Shown here one piece after another: positions 22,565-33,740 of a stretch of DNA of 64,000 nucleotides. Both the position numbers and the translations under genes were made by a program. The notes below the pieces were generated by a model. It was not told the DNA's origin and made no database searches. It saw only the letters and a program-made list of their open reading frames with translations. This stretch comes from Epiperipatus broadwayi (taxonomy: Eukaryota; Onychophora; Udeonychophora; Euonychophora; Peripatidae): contig JAQFVV010000056.1 in NCBI GenBank assembly GCA_028023455.1, forward strand, positions 2,792,001 to 2,856,000, read 5' to 3'. How positions within the stretch are numbered: the first letter of the stretch is position 1; every line of letters begins with the position of its first letter.

Positions 22565-24287
22565 ACATTATTAATTTTGAACAAATCTATAATCATATAA
22601 TGACTATTAAATATGTAGTACTCAAAGTATATAATAATACTTATTAAGTAATAATGCATATACTATAAGAATTCTTTATAAATTTTTATTTTCTAGAATT
22701 AGTTTTAATACATATGCAAATAATGCCTGTAATCCACTAATTAGATGAAAAATAAATCCAATTTTATCTAATCTCTAAGATCTTATATGAATCGATCAAT
22801 CATTGAAATTTTATAGAAATGAAAGTTACTGATTTCTTGAACTAGTGATAACACCAGTTTTGATTGACAGAAATGATTGTCTAGCAAGAATTTAGTTGAT
22901 TTTTTTCAATAAACATTGCCATGTCAAATATCAAAAAATTTCTATAAAGAATATATTCATATAATGTTAGAGTTTTATGTGGTGTTTAATTAATTAATTA
23001 ATTACATATTTAAAGTGTTTATTTAGAAGCAGGGTTATTTAAAAATGAGTTTGTTTAAAAACTCTATCTTACTTACCACATTAAGCTGATACAAAGGAGG
23101 CTGTAGCTAAATTATTGCTAGGTTTTTATTCAAACTTTAAGTTTATGTGATACTGTGAGCTTATTTAAATAGAATTGTTTTGATATGCGTGATGAGTCTT
23201 AACTGATTTCTCAACTACTAATAATGTCAGGTTGGCAGAAATACATGTCTAGCAATAGATGAGTTGAATTTTTTATTATTAAACATTGCTGCTTGAAAAA
23301 TTGCAAAACTTTTATACAGAGCATATGTTAAATAACATTAGCATTGTTACCAATTTATGAGATATTGAATTATATTTACACATACTATAATGATTAGATA
23401 TGGTCAACATATATCATCAGAGAGATCATTAAACTCCATCTAGAATTTCTATTTATGATTGTTAACGTTTAAGATAAAGCCTTCCTTGGGTATTTAGCTT
23501 CTAATATTTATGTAGAAAATTAACATTTACTGGTGAAAATATCCAACTATAGATGCCTACAAAATGCCCAACAACCAGTAACAATTTAATCAATGTTCAC
23601 TAAGTCATGAAAAATTAGATCCTTGAAATATTCAGTGACCAGGGCATAAAATTATATTACAACAACAATGATCAATAAATGAGGCTGCTGTAATACACAA
23701 ATAACAAAAATTTACAATAAATTTTTAAGATTATCTGATAATATTCACTTCAAATATTCTGAGTGATTGGGTTTTATAATTAATTTTAATAATTTAAAAT
23801 CTATTTACTCTATTTATAAGATCACATCAACATGTTTACACACATATATTATTTTCCCATATATCTTTCTGAATATCATCGCAAGACAAATTGGAATAGT
23901 CAACCAGTAATGTCGGTCTTTTTATTCATAAATCAATTAGTTATGCATATTACATTTGGTATGCACATGAATATATATTGTTTTGGAACTTATTACATAA
24001 CAAGCATAACTAGTATAAGCTCCAATCATGCCTAGAAATATTACACATTGTTAACATTCCTAATAATGTGTATTCAGTAATACACCAGACAATCATCATA
24101 CAAAACAATAATTAATTGCATACTATATGCAAGAATAGCTTGAAATACATACAATCAATATGGTTGCACAACTTCAAAATCTAAAGATTAGGTGCATGAA
24201 TCATTAGCAATCTGTAAAATATATCTGTACGAATGAGGGGCTTACAATTTTAAAAATACATTACTAACTTTAATAGTAAAGAAACCA
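22565..24287. other. AT-rich stretch with an old duplication
   Basis: About 22830-22985 and 23205-23350 resemble each other (tgatttct..aacta..aataa, agaaatgattgtctagcaa against agaaatacatgtctagcaa, then aaacattgc). This is a diverged direct repeat with a period of about 375 bp. The rest shows nothing. Confidence 0.45.
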
Positions 24288-24897
24288 AGTCATACATCAC
24301 ATGACTTAATTTAATAAGCTTGTATTTAAAAGTGTAATATAATGAACATACTAATAGCTTGAAACAAATTTGGGGATAGGGATAATTCTAGATAGAGGTT
24401 TTAAATGTTTTCTCTTGTGGCATTTATCAAAAAATCTTGTTTAGAGCTATTAGCATGTTCATTATATTACATTTATAAATACAAGCTTATCAAATTAAGT
24501 CATGTGATGTATGACCTGGTTTCATTACTATTATAGTTTGGTTTTTGAGGCTTTGGTGATGTTATATTTCTAAAGCTATTAATATATGGTGTATCTAAAT
24601 TTTTTTCAGTCCCATATAGCTATTCAAATTAGATAGCTGGATTTGAAGATGTATAGATGTCTGAAAATTTCAGATTTTCTACTTAATAGTTAAGTATTTG
24701 ATAAATGCTGGGCTTGAGTTTGTATTTTAGATTTAGTGTCTGAATGTTCTAGCATCTCATTGATGAGAGCCATTAGCTTGAAACCGGTTTGGAGATAGGG
24801 ATAATTCTAGATAGAGATTTTAAATGTCTTCCCTTGTGGCATTTATCAAAAAAACTTGTTTAGAGCTATTAGCATGCTCATTATATTATATTATATA
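24288..24897. mobile_element. Hammerhead repeat family C, inverted plus tandem
   Basis: A minus-oriented arm (24288-24355) mirrors the internal stretch ...tagcatgttcattatattac...tcatgtgatgtatgac. It is followed by about 1.3 plus-oriented units: tagcttgaaac recurs at 24355 and 24774, a 419-bp period. The first ribozyme is cut in stem II at the inversion junction. Related to the units at 4291 and 57780. Confidence 0.6.
24754..24796 (+). ncRNA. Near-canonical hammerhead, family C
   Basis: Core UUGAUGA (first C changed to U), stem II GAGC-CAUUA-GCUU with one G-U, GAAA, palindromic stem III ACCGGU. Stem I AUCUC/GAGAU pairs over 5 bp with a one-base offset. The C3 change should disable it. Confidence 0.6.
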
Positions 24898-27189
24898 TTA
24901 CTAACTTTATATAAGTATATTCTTGTTTATTATATAAATACATTTGTGACCTATTTATATTGTACTATAACTAGAATTCATTTGAAAACTTTTTAATTAA
25001 CAAGTCAAGTTTACTTTAAACAAATTAATAATAAAGGTACATTCCAGTATTAGCGTTAACAGGTTGCTGATAAATGCCTTAATTTCCCTCCCCCCCCCCC
25101 TTTTAATACTGATCCTAATAAAATATTTAAAATCAGATATTATTCATAGATATCAATTTTTAAATAATAATTCTCAATGACATACACATTCAAATTATTT
25201 CTTTACCTATTTTTATAGAAATTAACATCTTTTGAACAGTGGTAATTTAATGAGTTATAAAGAGAATGATTTCTGTGAGCCAATGTATTGATTCTTATTA
25301 AATATTTTAAAAATGAAACAATTTAGCTGTGAAGTTTAGCTTTCATAACTTTCCCACTTCAAACTCTTAAAATTAACATGATAATACAATACAATTTAAA
25401 TCATTAAATATAATTTACACAATAATTATTAATTCAAATTGAATAATAAAAAAATGTTGATCAAGACGTAGATAATGAATTAAATAACAATATGAATTGT
25501 GAAGTTTTAAAAAATTTAATTTTTCATATTATCATAAGGCATGGTAAAATTATAATCGCCTTATTTATTAAACATAAGAAAGATATTTAGGTCAATTAAT
25601 TAAAAGGGTTAACACATCTATAATTCAGATTGAAAGGAAAAAAAATCCAGTTATATACTATGGTTATGCACACAGGTATAAATGAAAAGTAATAAATTCA
25701 TACATGAATGTAACAAAAAGCCAAACAAAAAAAATCAAATCAAAATTGATATAAATATTAAAAACAAAACAAATTGAAATCCAAGATTTCAACAATCTAT
25801 AATAACAGGTATGATTAACCTGAATCTTTTCACCAATATGGAAGACTTTTAACTTTCAAAATAATGAAGAACGAACTAACAAAAATTTAGAAAAAAATAA
25901 AACAAATGTTTAACTCTACAATTCGAAAAAAATTATTCAACACAATGAAGCAACTTTTTAAGAATTGATTTCTAGTACTTGCCATAACAAACAAATTTTG
26001 TTCATTTGTATAGACTTCCAAAAAGTTGTTGTCTAACTTATTTAGCGTAAAAGAAAAAAAAAAAACAAGGAGAAGACATACTATGAATAGCAGAATACCC
26101 AAACCTAAGATATATTGTAATAGAATATAAAAGTGAAGATCTGTCAGGATTCACTTAAAAAAGAAATAAAAACAAATAAATTTGCTCTCATTTTGCCATT
26201 AATCTGTACAAAGACAATATTATAAATAGAATTTAAAAAAATGTGTATCTAGATTATAACAAAGAAGATTTTATCAATTTACGCCAATGCTATTGAACAA
26301 TACTCTAGCATTCTTAAAAAATTTTTTTAAAGTGTGGCTTTATAAAAATGTTGAACCTAACAATATCTCATTCCAGTTAACTGATCAATAAGCCACACAA
26401 TCTAAAAATGAAAAGAATTAGTCTCAGTGCTATTACTGTAATGAGAGAGGTGATCTAATATAAACTACCCTAAAGTGCAATGAGCTCAATGCAAAACAAA
26501 AAAAAAACTGATATATAAATGTAGTAATACACCAAATGCAAACAAACCAGCAGAAAACACAATCTTTAATAAAGAAAATGTAACAATTAATGAAGTTAAC
26601 CACAAAGCTAATTTAACAGAAAATGCCTCAGAAATTAAAACAAAAACACAAATAAACAATAATGAGACATAGAAAAAACTAAGCAATAAACCAAATTCAG
26701 GAAATCTGCATAACATACCTCAACAAAACAATCTGGGGAATAATGAAAGAAATCATCAACATTGTATCAGAAAGAAAATTGGCATAAAATTTATCAAAAG
26801 AAAACCTGATCACCCCCCCTTCTCCAGAACGAAAAAGGGAAGAATGCTTGCATTAATGGAGAAGAAAGATAGTGAAAATGAAAGTTTATTGATATTGGAT
26901 TCTATAAAAAAAAAATTATCTATAAAAATTCAGACTCTCAGCATTCATGTGAAGAGAAATAATGTACTATAAAACAGGTAAATGTGTCTTGTATTTGCAC
27001 TTCAGTTAAACATTTAAATCAAAGCTTTTTACATACTTAAAAAAATTAGATAAACCATATATCACTTTGCCTTTATATTGTGCAAGTTATACCATAGATA
27101 CGTAACTTCTAAATTGATTGCTTAAAATAAATTATTTGTTTATTTAATTAAATTAAATAGTATATAATTAATATTCAAATAGTTAAAAA
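24898..27189. other. AT-rich intergenic stretch
   Basis: Contains a C12 run near 25090. Otherwise low-complexity; the short ORFs at 25887-26102 and 26486-26716 (minus) have no family resemblance. Confidence 0.5.
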
Positions 27190-27195
27190 TAAAAT

Positions 27196-27755
27196 ATGAT
27201 ACTTAAAATAGCAGGATTTAATATTACTGATTTAAATACAATAGAAAAAATAATCATGCTTGACAAATGGTATAATATCACTAGCCCACATATCTTAGAT
27301 TTACTCAAAACTAAAATTTATAATGATTTGAGTATTGATTCTGCTAATATTTTTAGTAAATTAGAATTTTTAGTAAATTAGGATTTGTATCTTTTTCAAA
27401 ATCATTCAAATGCTTTTAAAATTCTTTATATGAAAGCTTTTTTTCTAATAATCACCACTTACCATAAAGTAGTAACACTCACATAATATATGTCTATATA
27501 CATCCAAGTCTCACAATAATCAACAGATTAATATTACTATTGAACTCTCTTTTTCTATCCTCTTCTTTTCCAATCATATTACTTGGTGACTTTAAAAGGT
27601 CATATGATAAATCTATAAATAAATGGATTTTTCTGTTTTCATTTCCATTAAAAAGTGGGGAAAGTTTTCTTCCGGTAAATTCAATTTCATTTAATAATGG
27701 AAGGCACAAATCTTTGATAGATCGTTATTTTACTCACCATCAACACATCATATAA
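27196..27755 (+). pseudogene. LINE endonuclease remnant
   Basis: LKIAGFNITDLNTIEKI at the start matches the usual opening of AP-like LINE endonucleases (strand with the N after 'a.fNi'). PIILLGDFKRSYDKS at 27570-27610 matches the 'iilGDFN' motif, with Asn changed to Lys. GRHKSLIDRYF resembles the 'G..S.IDyi' block. Several frames are needed to join them, so it is inactive. Confidence 0.6.
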
Positions 27756-28003
27756 TAAATATTCAATAAATAATTGTCTCTTTTACAGATCATGCAGCCT
27801 TAAGTATGATGCTTCAAGTAAACCATCAATTTCAAAAATTAATCAAAACAGTTAAAACATTAGACAACTATTGCCAAAAAAAACTCAGAATTCTTTTTCT
27901 CTGAAATTTATATATATTTGGTAAAAATAAATATTTTAGACATGGATTTAGTACAAGCATGGATAGTATTTGTAAACTTCATCTCACATACAATAAATCA
28001 TGT

Positions 28004-28521
28004 ATGGAGAGTTTTACCTGTTTTAATAACAGTTATGAGCAAGCATAAGAAATGGTGATCATGTGATGTTTAGTGGTTTAACACCAATCCTGCCTAATAG
28101 GATAATGATGGCTATGATTATTAAAGAACCAAAGACACCAAAATGTAGGGGTACTGAACTGAGTTCAGATCTATATGATTATATAGACTAATGAGCTTGG
28201 ATTGAAAATATTATTGTGTTTTTAATTTTAGACTCATAGTTTTGAAGTTAAGTGGAGTTAACAGGTGGCTGCTGAAGGGTTGCATTAGATCCCAAGATCT
28301 AGATGAAATGCTTTCAGATCCAAAGCTCCTCACTGATGAAAGCCACAAGCTAAAAAACTAGTCTGGGAATATTGGATGAGTAGGCACTAGATAAGGATTT
28401 TATGCATAAGCCTTCTGGCATCTATTAATTACTCTGGCATGCACTGAGTGGCACTACTGTATAAAGAGTTTAGCCTGTTGTAATAATAGTTATGAGCAAG
28501 CATAAGAAACGGTGATCATGT
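28004..28521 (+). mobile_element. Retrozyme insertion, 1.13 units, with 12-bp TSD
   Basis: The insertion is 518 bp long: a 457-nt family A unit plus its first 61 bases repeated (gtatggagagtttta at 28002, gtataaagagtttag at 28459). The 12-bp sequence aataaatcatgt flanks it at 27992-28003 and 28522-28533. The ends are not at the ribozyme cleavage site. A circularly permuted copy longer than one unit is what reverse transcription around a circular RNA would leave. There is one hammerhead inside, slightly degenerate. Confidence 0.82.
28327..28369 (+). ncRNA. Hammerhead, family A, GAAA lost
   Basis: CUGAUGA, ACUAGUC and stem I (UCCUCA against UGGGAA, mostly paired) remain. The GAAA core reads AAAAA. 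Predicted inactive now. Confidence 0.55.
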
Positions 28522-28889
28522 AATAAATCATGTTACTAAAACCATAATACCTACAACAAGTTTTATAAAACTTATAGGCAAAATTCACCAAAGAATTACT
28601 CAACATTCATCTACAGAAAAAAACTCAAATACATGAATGACACTAAAGACATTATATAAAACAATAGGTGAATCTCTTAAAGAATACTCAAGAATTAAGA
28701 AAAGAAAGTTTTTTCTCAATAGTACTCGTGCTTGGGCAAGCATTATATAAGAAGGGCATTGGGTCATTTCCCACATAATAGACTTCCAACTGCAACTAAA
28801 GTTTAATCACAAACCATATATGAATAATACATATTAGAATATTTATATAATTTTTTTTCAGGAAAGAGCTTAGAAAGAAAAACTCTTTA

Positions 28890-29830
28890 ACCCCCAAAAA
28901 TATACCTAGGTAAACCAAAGGCAGACATACAATTTAAACTTGAAGACTTTGTTAAAAATCTTAAATTAATGTTAGGTTTATATCATCTTGGGGTACATGG
29001 CAAGCCAAAATTTGTTTATCTACATTTAGGTAACATTACAAAAAAATTAATGGCAAACATACATTTCCAGTTGGAATCCATACATAAAATTCAAGATCAC
29101 TTGGCCATTTTTAAAAAAAGAAAAACCTTCAAAATTAATAATGCAAGACCTATATTTATGAGTCCATTAGGTATTAAAGTAATCGAATTAGTATTAAAGA
29201 GTAAGATAGAATCATATATCTTGTCAATAATTTCAGATTTGCAATTTACAAAAAAAAAAAATTTTTCATGAATCAGGCAGATTTCCTATTCAAAACAATC
29301 ATAGATTTATTAGGAAAAGGTAAAAAATACAGACCAATAGTAATTCAATTTGACATCAAGGTGAAATTTGATATGATAAAAAATCTCATGAATACACTTC
29401 TTAAAATGAACATGTCTAAAAAATACTTTTATGTACTGATGAATCTAATTTTTAAATAGGGATATATATATAAATGGCAGAACTGCTCCAATATCACCTT
29501 ATTATTCAACTCAACAGAAAAGGACTCGCCAATCAGTTCACGATTATTTACAATCTTCATTGACCCATGACTTAAAACAATAGAAAAACAATTAGATGGA
29601 AATATTCCAATATATTAATACAAATAGATGGTATATTTATCCATGAATTGTAATCAACTATAAAGTTTATTGCATTTATGGATATATTTTTTTTTAATTC
29701 TAAAAAAAAAATTTCTAAGTTGCTACACATTTTAGAAGAATATACAAAAAAATTTAAACTAGCTTTTAATATGGACAAATATATATTAGTGATTGTTACA
29801 ATGATCACTTCAAAGGAAAGCCTAGTTCAT
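28890..29830 (+). pseudogene. LINE reverse transcriptase remnant
   Basis: NARPIFMSPLGIKVIELV near 29140-29190 is the 'RPIsll..lgKv.Ekvl' block. HESGRFP-like sequence follows a frame break at 29268. FDIKVKFDMI at 29350 is the first catalytic Asp block. SPISSRLFTIFIDP at 29532-29573 is the 'G.p.Sp.LF.iyi' block. The YxDD box is not recoverable in frame. Confidence 0.68.
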
Positions 29831-31484
29831 TCCGAGATTTACTTTTTACTTAAGCCATTCATAAATTAGAACAGCAATACAAATCCAATCACAATATGCC
29901 AAAGTTTCACCAATTAACATTACCAAAAATCTCAACAAACACATTTATTTCATTTGAAGGAAACTATTATGGGAGGGAAAGGGGAGAGATGTGCAATGTA
30001 CCTAAAAGAGTTAAAAGATCAATTATCTCACAATGGGTTCTTTATAGCTTTTTTTGAAGAGTTTGAAGTTACATACAGATCTAAAAGTGATACTATAATC
30101 CTATTAATGGATAATATTTTTTAAAATGATATGGATTACTTTTCTTACATATCTTTCTCATATGTATATTGGACAGCAGCAATATAAGAGGATGTTAATG
30201 ACAGTGGATAGCTGTTACATCATCAGCAAAACATTATATCAAACTGCCTAAGAAAAAGCAATCATAAATCATACTATTGTGACAGTCAGATGATGTATGT
30301 TGATTTAACCCAGTTCGAATACTAGGCAAAATTACCTCGAGGCCACCCATATGCGAGATATTAAACCAAGAATACTATGACCTCTGCCCTATTCGTCTAG
30401 TCTCGAAGCTATCATGAACCGAACAACACTATCTGAGACACACATAGATATTTTCTTCCCGAGCCACGAGCTTAGCATCAGCGGGAGACATGGACAGAAC
30501 CACCTACGGAGCTAAAATAGTTAAATGTGCAAAAATACTTAGAAATATGTGTTCTGCGTGCCTGGATCATTTAAAAGTAAAACAAAGCATTTAAAGATAA
30601 CTAGCAAACTCAAGCTTTTTAGTTAAATAAATATCTTTAATAAATGACATTTGAAATATTATTAATAATTTAATGGCCTTCGCTATTCCCGAAATTTATG
30701 AATAACTAATGAGACAATGAAAACCCGATTAATATGCTTGCGGTCTAAATCTTTCCTTCCCAGTTTTATTAAACATTGTCAACTTGAATCTGCTCGATAA
30801 AGTGCAATAATAAAAATCTTTCGCAAAGCAGTTTCTAATTGCTTTGCACTAAAACAGAGTTTAAAATCATTTAAGATGTATATGCTAAATCTGACATACG
30901 TAAGAAGCTAATGGCGGACAAAAGAAGCATTATCGAGGAGATCAAGTTGGCAAACAAAAAAAAGGAAACTTACTCGTACTAAATTTTACAAGTATGAATA
31001 AAACTGGAAAGGGATTTTTAATGAACAATTAACTAATAAACTTAACCACCATAGAATTAAAATATTTACACATGGGAGTAATGAAGAATAGCGAAGAAAA
31101 AGGGGTTAAATATCTAGATAGATGATCACATATACATATATCTAACTAGTCTAATAAAAATAGTTACATTATAAATATCATTAAGCACACATTTCATAAA
31201 GATTCAAGGAAGCAATTATAAAAAGTATGGACAAAAAGGGTAGCATAATAAATAGTTCATGAGGAGAGATATGATTACCATCCTTATTCCTTGGTCATGT
31301 TCCATCGACGGGCGTAGCTTGATCCGTCTGATGAGATGTGTTTGTCCGGACAAGGAAAGTGGAAATCGGTAGCATGGTTTCACAAAAAGTCCTCCAGACA
31401 CGGCACAGAGTTCAGATGACGATTGAGTAAATACTCACGGCATTTTTCTAGTATTGAGGAACCCTCGGCGGTAGACAAAGTTAT

Positions 31485-31739
31485 TTATTTGCCTAGCCAA
31501 GCATGGTAGACTCCATCGAATTCATATAATAAAATCACAACAGGCAACAGCAAAATTTCTAAAGTTCTCCACGGAGCAATCTGACCGCCCGCAAAAATAC
31601 TCTGAATGACTAATCTTTTCCAAAAGAAAAATCTGAATGACTGATCTTTTCCAAAAGGAAAATCTGAATGACTGTTTCCAAAAGGAAACTCTGATTGACT
31701 TGTTCCAAAAGGAAACTCTGCTTGACTGATCTTTTTCAA
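31485..31739 (-). CDS. 84-aa LTR ORF with FPFG repeats (left copy)
   Basis: MKKISQAEFPFGTSQSEFPFG and onwards: a unit of 8-10 residues ending FPFG recurs three to four times, encoded by tandem ccaaaaggaaa-type repeats. The start is about 40 nt below the LTR TATA box, so any LTR-initiated RNA would carry it first. The same ORF is kept at 37533-37787 with only a few changes. It could be a leader ORF, or simply a by-product of promoter-proximal tandem repeats. Confidence 0.35.
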   Translation of the reverse strand: MKKISQAEFPFGTSQSEFPFGNSHSDFPFGKDQSFRFFFWKRLVIQSIFAGGQIAPWRTLEILLLPVVILLYEFDGVYHAWLGK

Positions 31740-31778
31740 AAAGGAAAATCTGAATGCCTTGTCTTTTGTTCTCCCTTT

Positions 31779-31786
31779 TATTTATA
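31779..31786 (-). promoter_or_regulatory. TATA box in left LTR
   Basis: TATAAATA on the minus strand, in a GC-flanked context (GGG before, AAAGGG after). Conserved in the right LTR at 37827-37834. Confidence 0.55.
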
Positions 31787-32645
31787 CCCTCTCTGTCAGC
31801 TACCTTCTATTGTTTGTATGACCTGAGATCTTGATAAGCCTCCCCATGCTCCTTTGTTTCAAAGTAACACCTTCTAAAAATAACTTTTACTTTTTTACTC
31901 TAAATTTCTTTCTTTAAACTTTGGGATTTTATTAATTAAAAAAAAGAAAGAGAAGGCCATCTTTAATTTGACTTGAATGGGCTTAACTAATTAAAAATAT
32001 ACATTCTTTTAGAAAATGTTGGTGGGCTTATCTCAAAATCAAATCATACCAAATATTTGAACAAGATTTAAAAGTAAAATACATTCTTATTTCTTTTAAT
32101 ACAATAAGCGTTTTATTTCAGCAGAATTTTGCATTAACTCATATATATATGCTTGACATATATATATATGTTTGACTAAACGGTTTTCACAAGTAATATT
32201 TTTAACAGCAATTTAATGTTACAATGGAATTTATTTAAAAGAAAATATTTACAAGCAAATACAAATTTAATAAACGTAATTAATTTTAGCTGTAATGCAA
32301 AACCCTGCTGATATTGACCTATAAACTTAATTTAGGTTTACAATATTAATCAAGTTTATAGGAAGATGTGAAGCATGGATTGGACTTCAGATCCATTGCT
32401 TCATTTCCCAATAGTTAGTGAGCAAAAAAAAATGTTTAAAAAAAATGCTGTTGCTTCAGGTCAGAGGTAAGAATTTGTGCCAGGTGAGTTCAAGCCTACT
32501 CTTTATTTGGTGTAAAATTTAACTTGTTACTGACTAACAGTTTTTTCTTTCTTTTACTAAATAACTAACAGTTTATCCATAATTCAATCTGCTATATCTT
32601 AAAACGAGTCCGTGTTGTTTTAATCTAACAAGTTATGTATCTATT

Positions 32646-33740
32646 TTAATGTCTATATTTCCCAGGATCCGGTGGTATATACTGCCTTGTACTTTTGGAC
32701 GGGTTCATGACCCTATCATTTTGGTTTTCTTCTAAGTTTCCATAGTCAATGTCAGTTAGTATCCGAATCATGCCTTGAATATCTTGCATTTGAGTGCCTA
32801 TTAATATTTTCCTTATCCAGGGTGGCATGTTGTGCCTAATCATCCTTACTATCTGCATTTCTGGATAATTGAATGCACTTAGGGCTTTAATTCGATTTAC
32901 CTGCCTAACAAAAAACTGAGCATAAGTCTCTTGATGGTTAGCTGGGTATCTTTCATGCATTATGGAATACATCAACCCTTCCTGCCGCTCTGCACTCCAA
33001 TACATTGACAACATTGCATTCTCATATTCCATAAATGTTTGTGGTTGTATAGACAGAGTGTTCCACCAGTCTCTGGCAGACTCTTTTAAATGATGACTGG
33101 AGATCGCCACTTTTTCTTGTTCTGTCATATTCTGAAATTGAAAAAACATTTTGAGACTGTCTAGGTGGTGTCTAGGGTTTCCCCCTGGTTCCCCTCTAAA
33201 ACATTGTATATGTACGAATTTTGCCACAGGAGATGTTACCGGATTAATTATTATTGGCATAAGGATTTGGTTGCCTTGTTGCGCCTGGATTGGATTCATC
33301 TGTTGATGAATGTTCATTTCCTCTTTATCCACATTCATCTGTCCATTTTCTTCTCCCTCCTGTATTTGATGCTTGACTGACACGTCCAAGGCATGCATAT
33401 CCTTTCCTAATTCATTATCTATCAATGATTTAAGTTGTGTACCATCTTGCTTCTGTTGGGGTTGCCATTTAAAGTGAGTATCCTCATCTGGCAATACTTT
33501 TGTTACAATAGTATGTTGGTGGAGCACCATGTTTTCCTCCAAACGGTCCAGTCTTTGTGATGTCATATTCATGAATTGTTTTAACATGTTCATCACCATT
33601 TTGTTTTCTTGTCTCATTTCTGTGATGAGATCTTTCACATTGTTTTCTTGGTCACTATGAGTCGATGTTGCTGTATTTGGAAGGTTGAGCATTACCTCCT
33701 CATCACTGTCATAATCTGCAACTTTCTTCGCTTGGTCCAT
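32646..33740 (-). CDS. Gag polyprotein of LTR retrotransposon
   Basis: 364 aa from the ATG at 33740. Residues 1-70 are acidic, then helical (MRQENKMVMNMLKQFMNM). Residues about 180-330 form a retrotransposon-gag domain: CFRGEPGGNPRHHLDSLKMF, KVAISSHHLKESARDWW, a spaced Tyr/Phe helix (ETYAQFFVRQVNRIKAL) and MPPWIRKILIG. This is the capsid-type fold of Ty3-like Gag. No CCHC zinc knuckle is seen; the ORF stops soon after the domain. It lies 242 bp from the 3' LTR and about 2.6 kb from the 5' LTR, an odd place for gag and a sign that pol was deleted or never present. Confidence 0.8.
   Translation of the reverse strand: MDQAKKVADYDSDEEVMLNLPNTATSTHSDQENNVKDLITEMRQENKMVMNMLKQFMNMTSQRLDRLEENMVLHQHTIVTKVLPDEDTHFKWQPQQKQDGTQLKSLIDNELGKDMHALDVSVKHQIQEGEENGQMNVDKEEMNIHQQMNPIQAQQGNQILMPIIINPVTSPVAKFVHIQCFRGEPGGNPRHHLDSLKMFFQFQNMTEQEKVAISSHHLKESARDWWNTLSIQPQTFMEYENAMLSMYWSAERQEGLMYSIMHERYPANHQETYAQFFVRQVNRIKALSAFNYPEMQIVRMIRHNMPPWIRKILIGTQMQDIQGMIRILTDIDYGNLEENQNDRVMNPSKSTRQYIPPDPGKYRH

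Larger units (their letters stand above)
27190..29880 (+). mobile_element. Decayed LINE interrupted by a retrozyme
   Basis: Plus-strand remnants occur in LINE order: an apurinic-type endonuclease start (27196-27381), an endonuclease GDF block (27540-27755), and reverse transcriptase blocks (28890-29830). A family A retrozyme with a 12-bp duplication splits it at 28004-28521, and the flanks join in one frame across the insertion. Stops and frameshifts are everywhere. The 3' end was not found. Confidence 0.68.
30278..32403 (-). repeat. 3' LTR (left copy)
   Basis: 2126 bp. Contains, in sense (minus) order, a TATAAATA box (31786-31779), a short ORF with FPFG repeats (31739-31485) and an AATAAA within about 31480-31495. 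It is longer than most animal Ty3-type LTRs. Confidence 0.88.

Noticed and set aside
30205-30240. CUGAUGA on the minus strand near 30225
   Set aside because: No stem II or GAAA.
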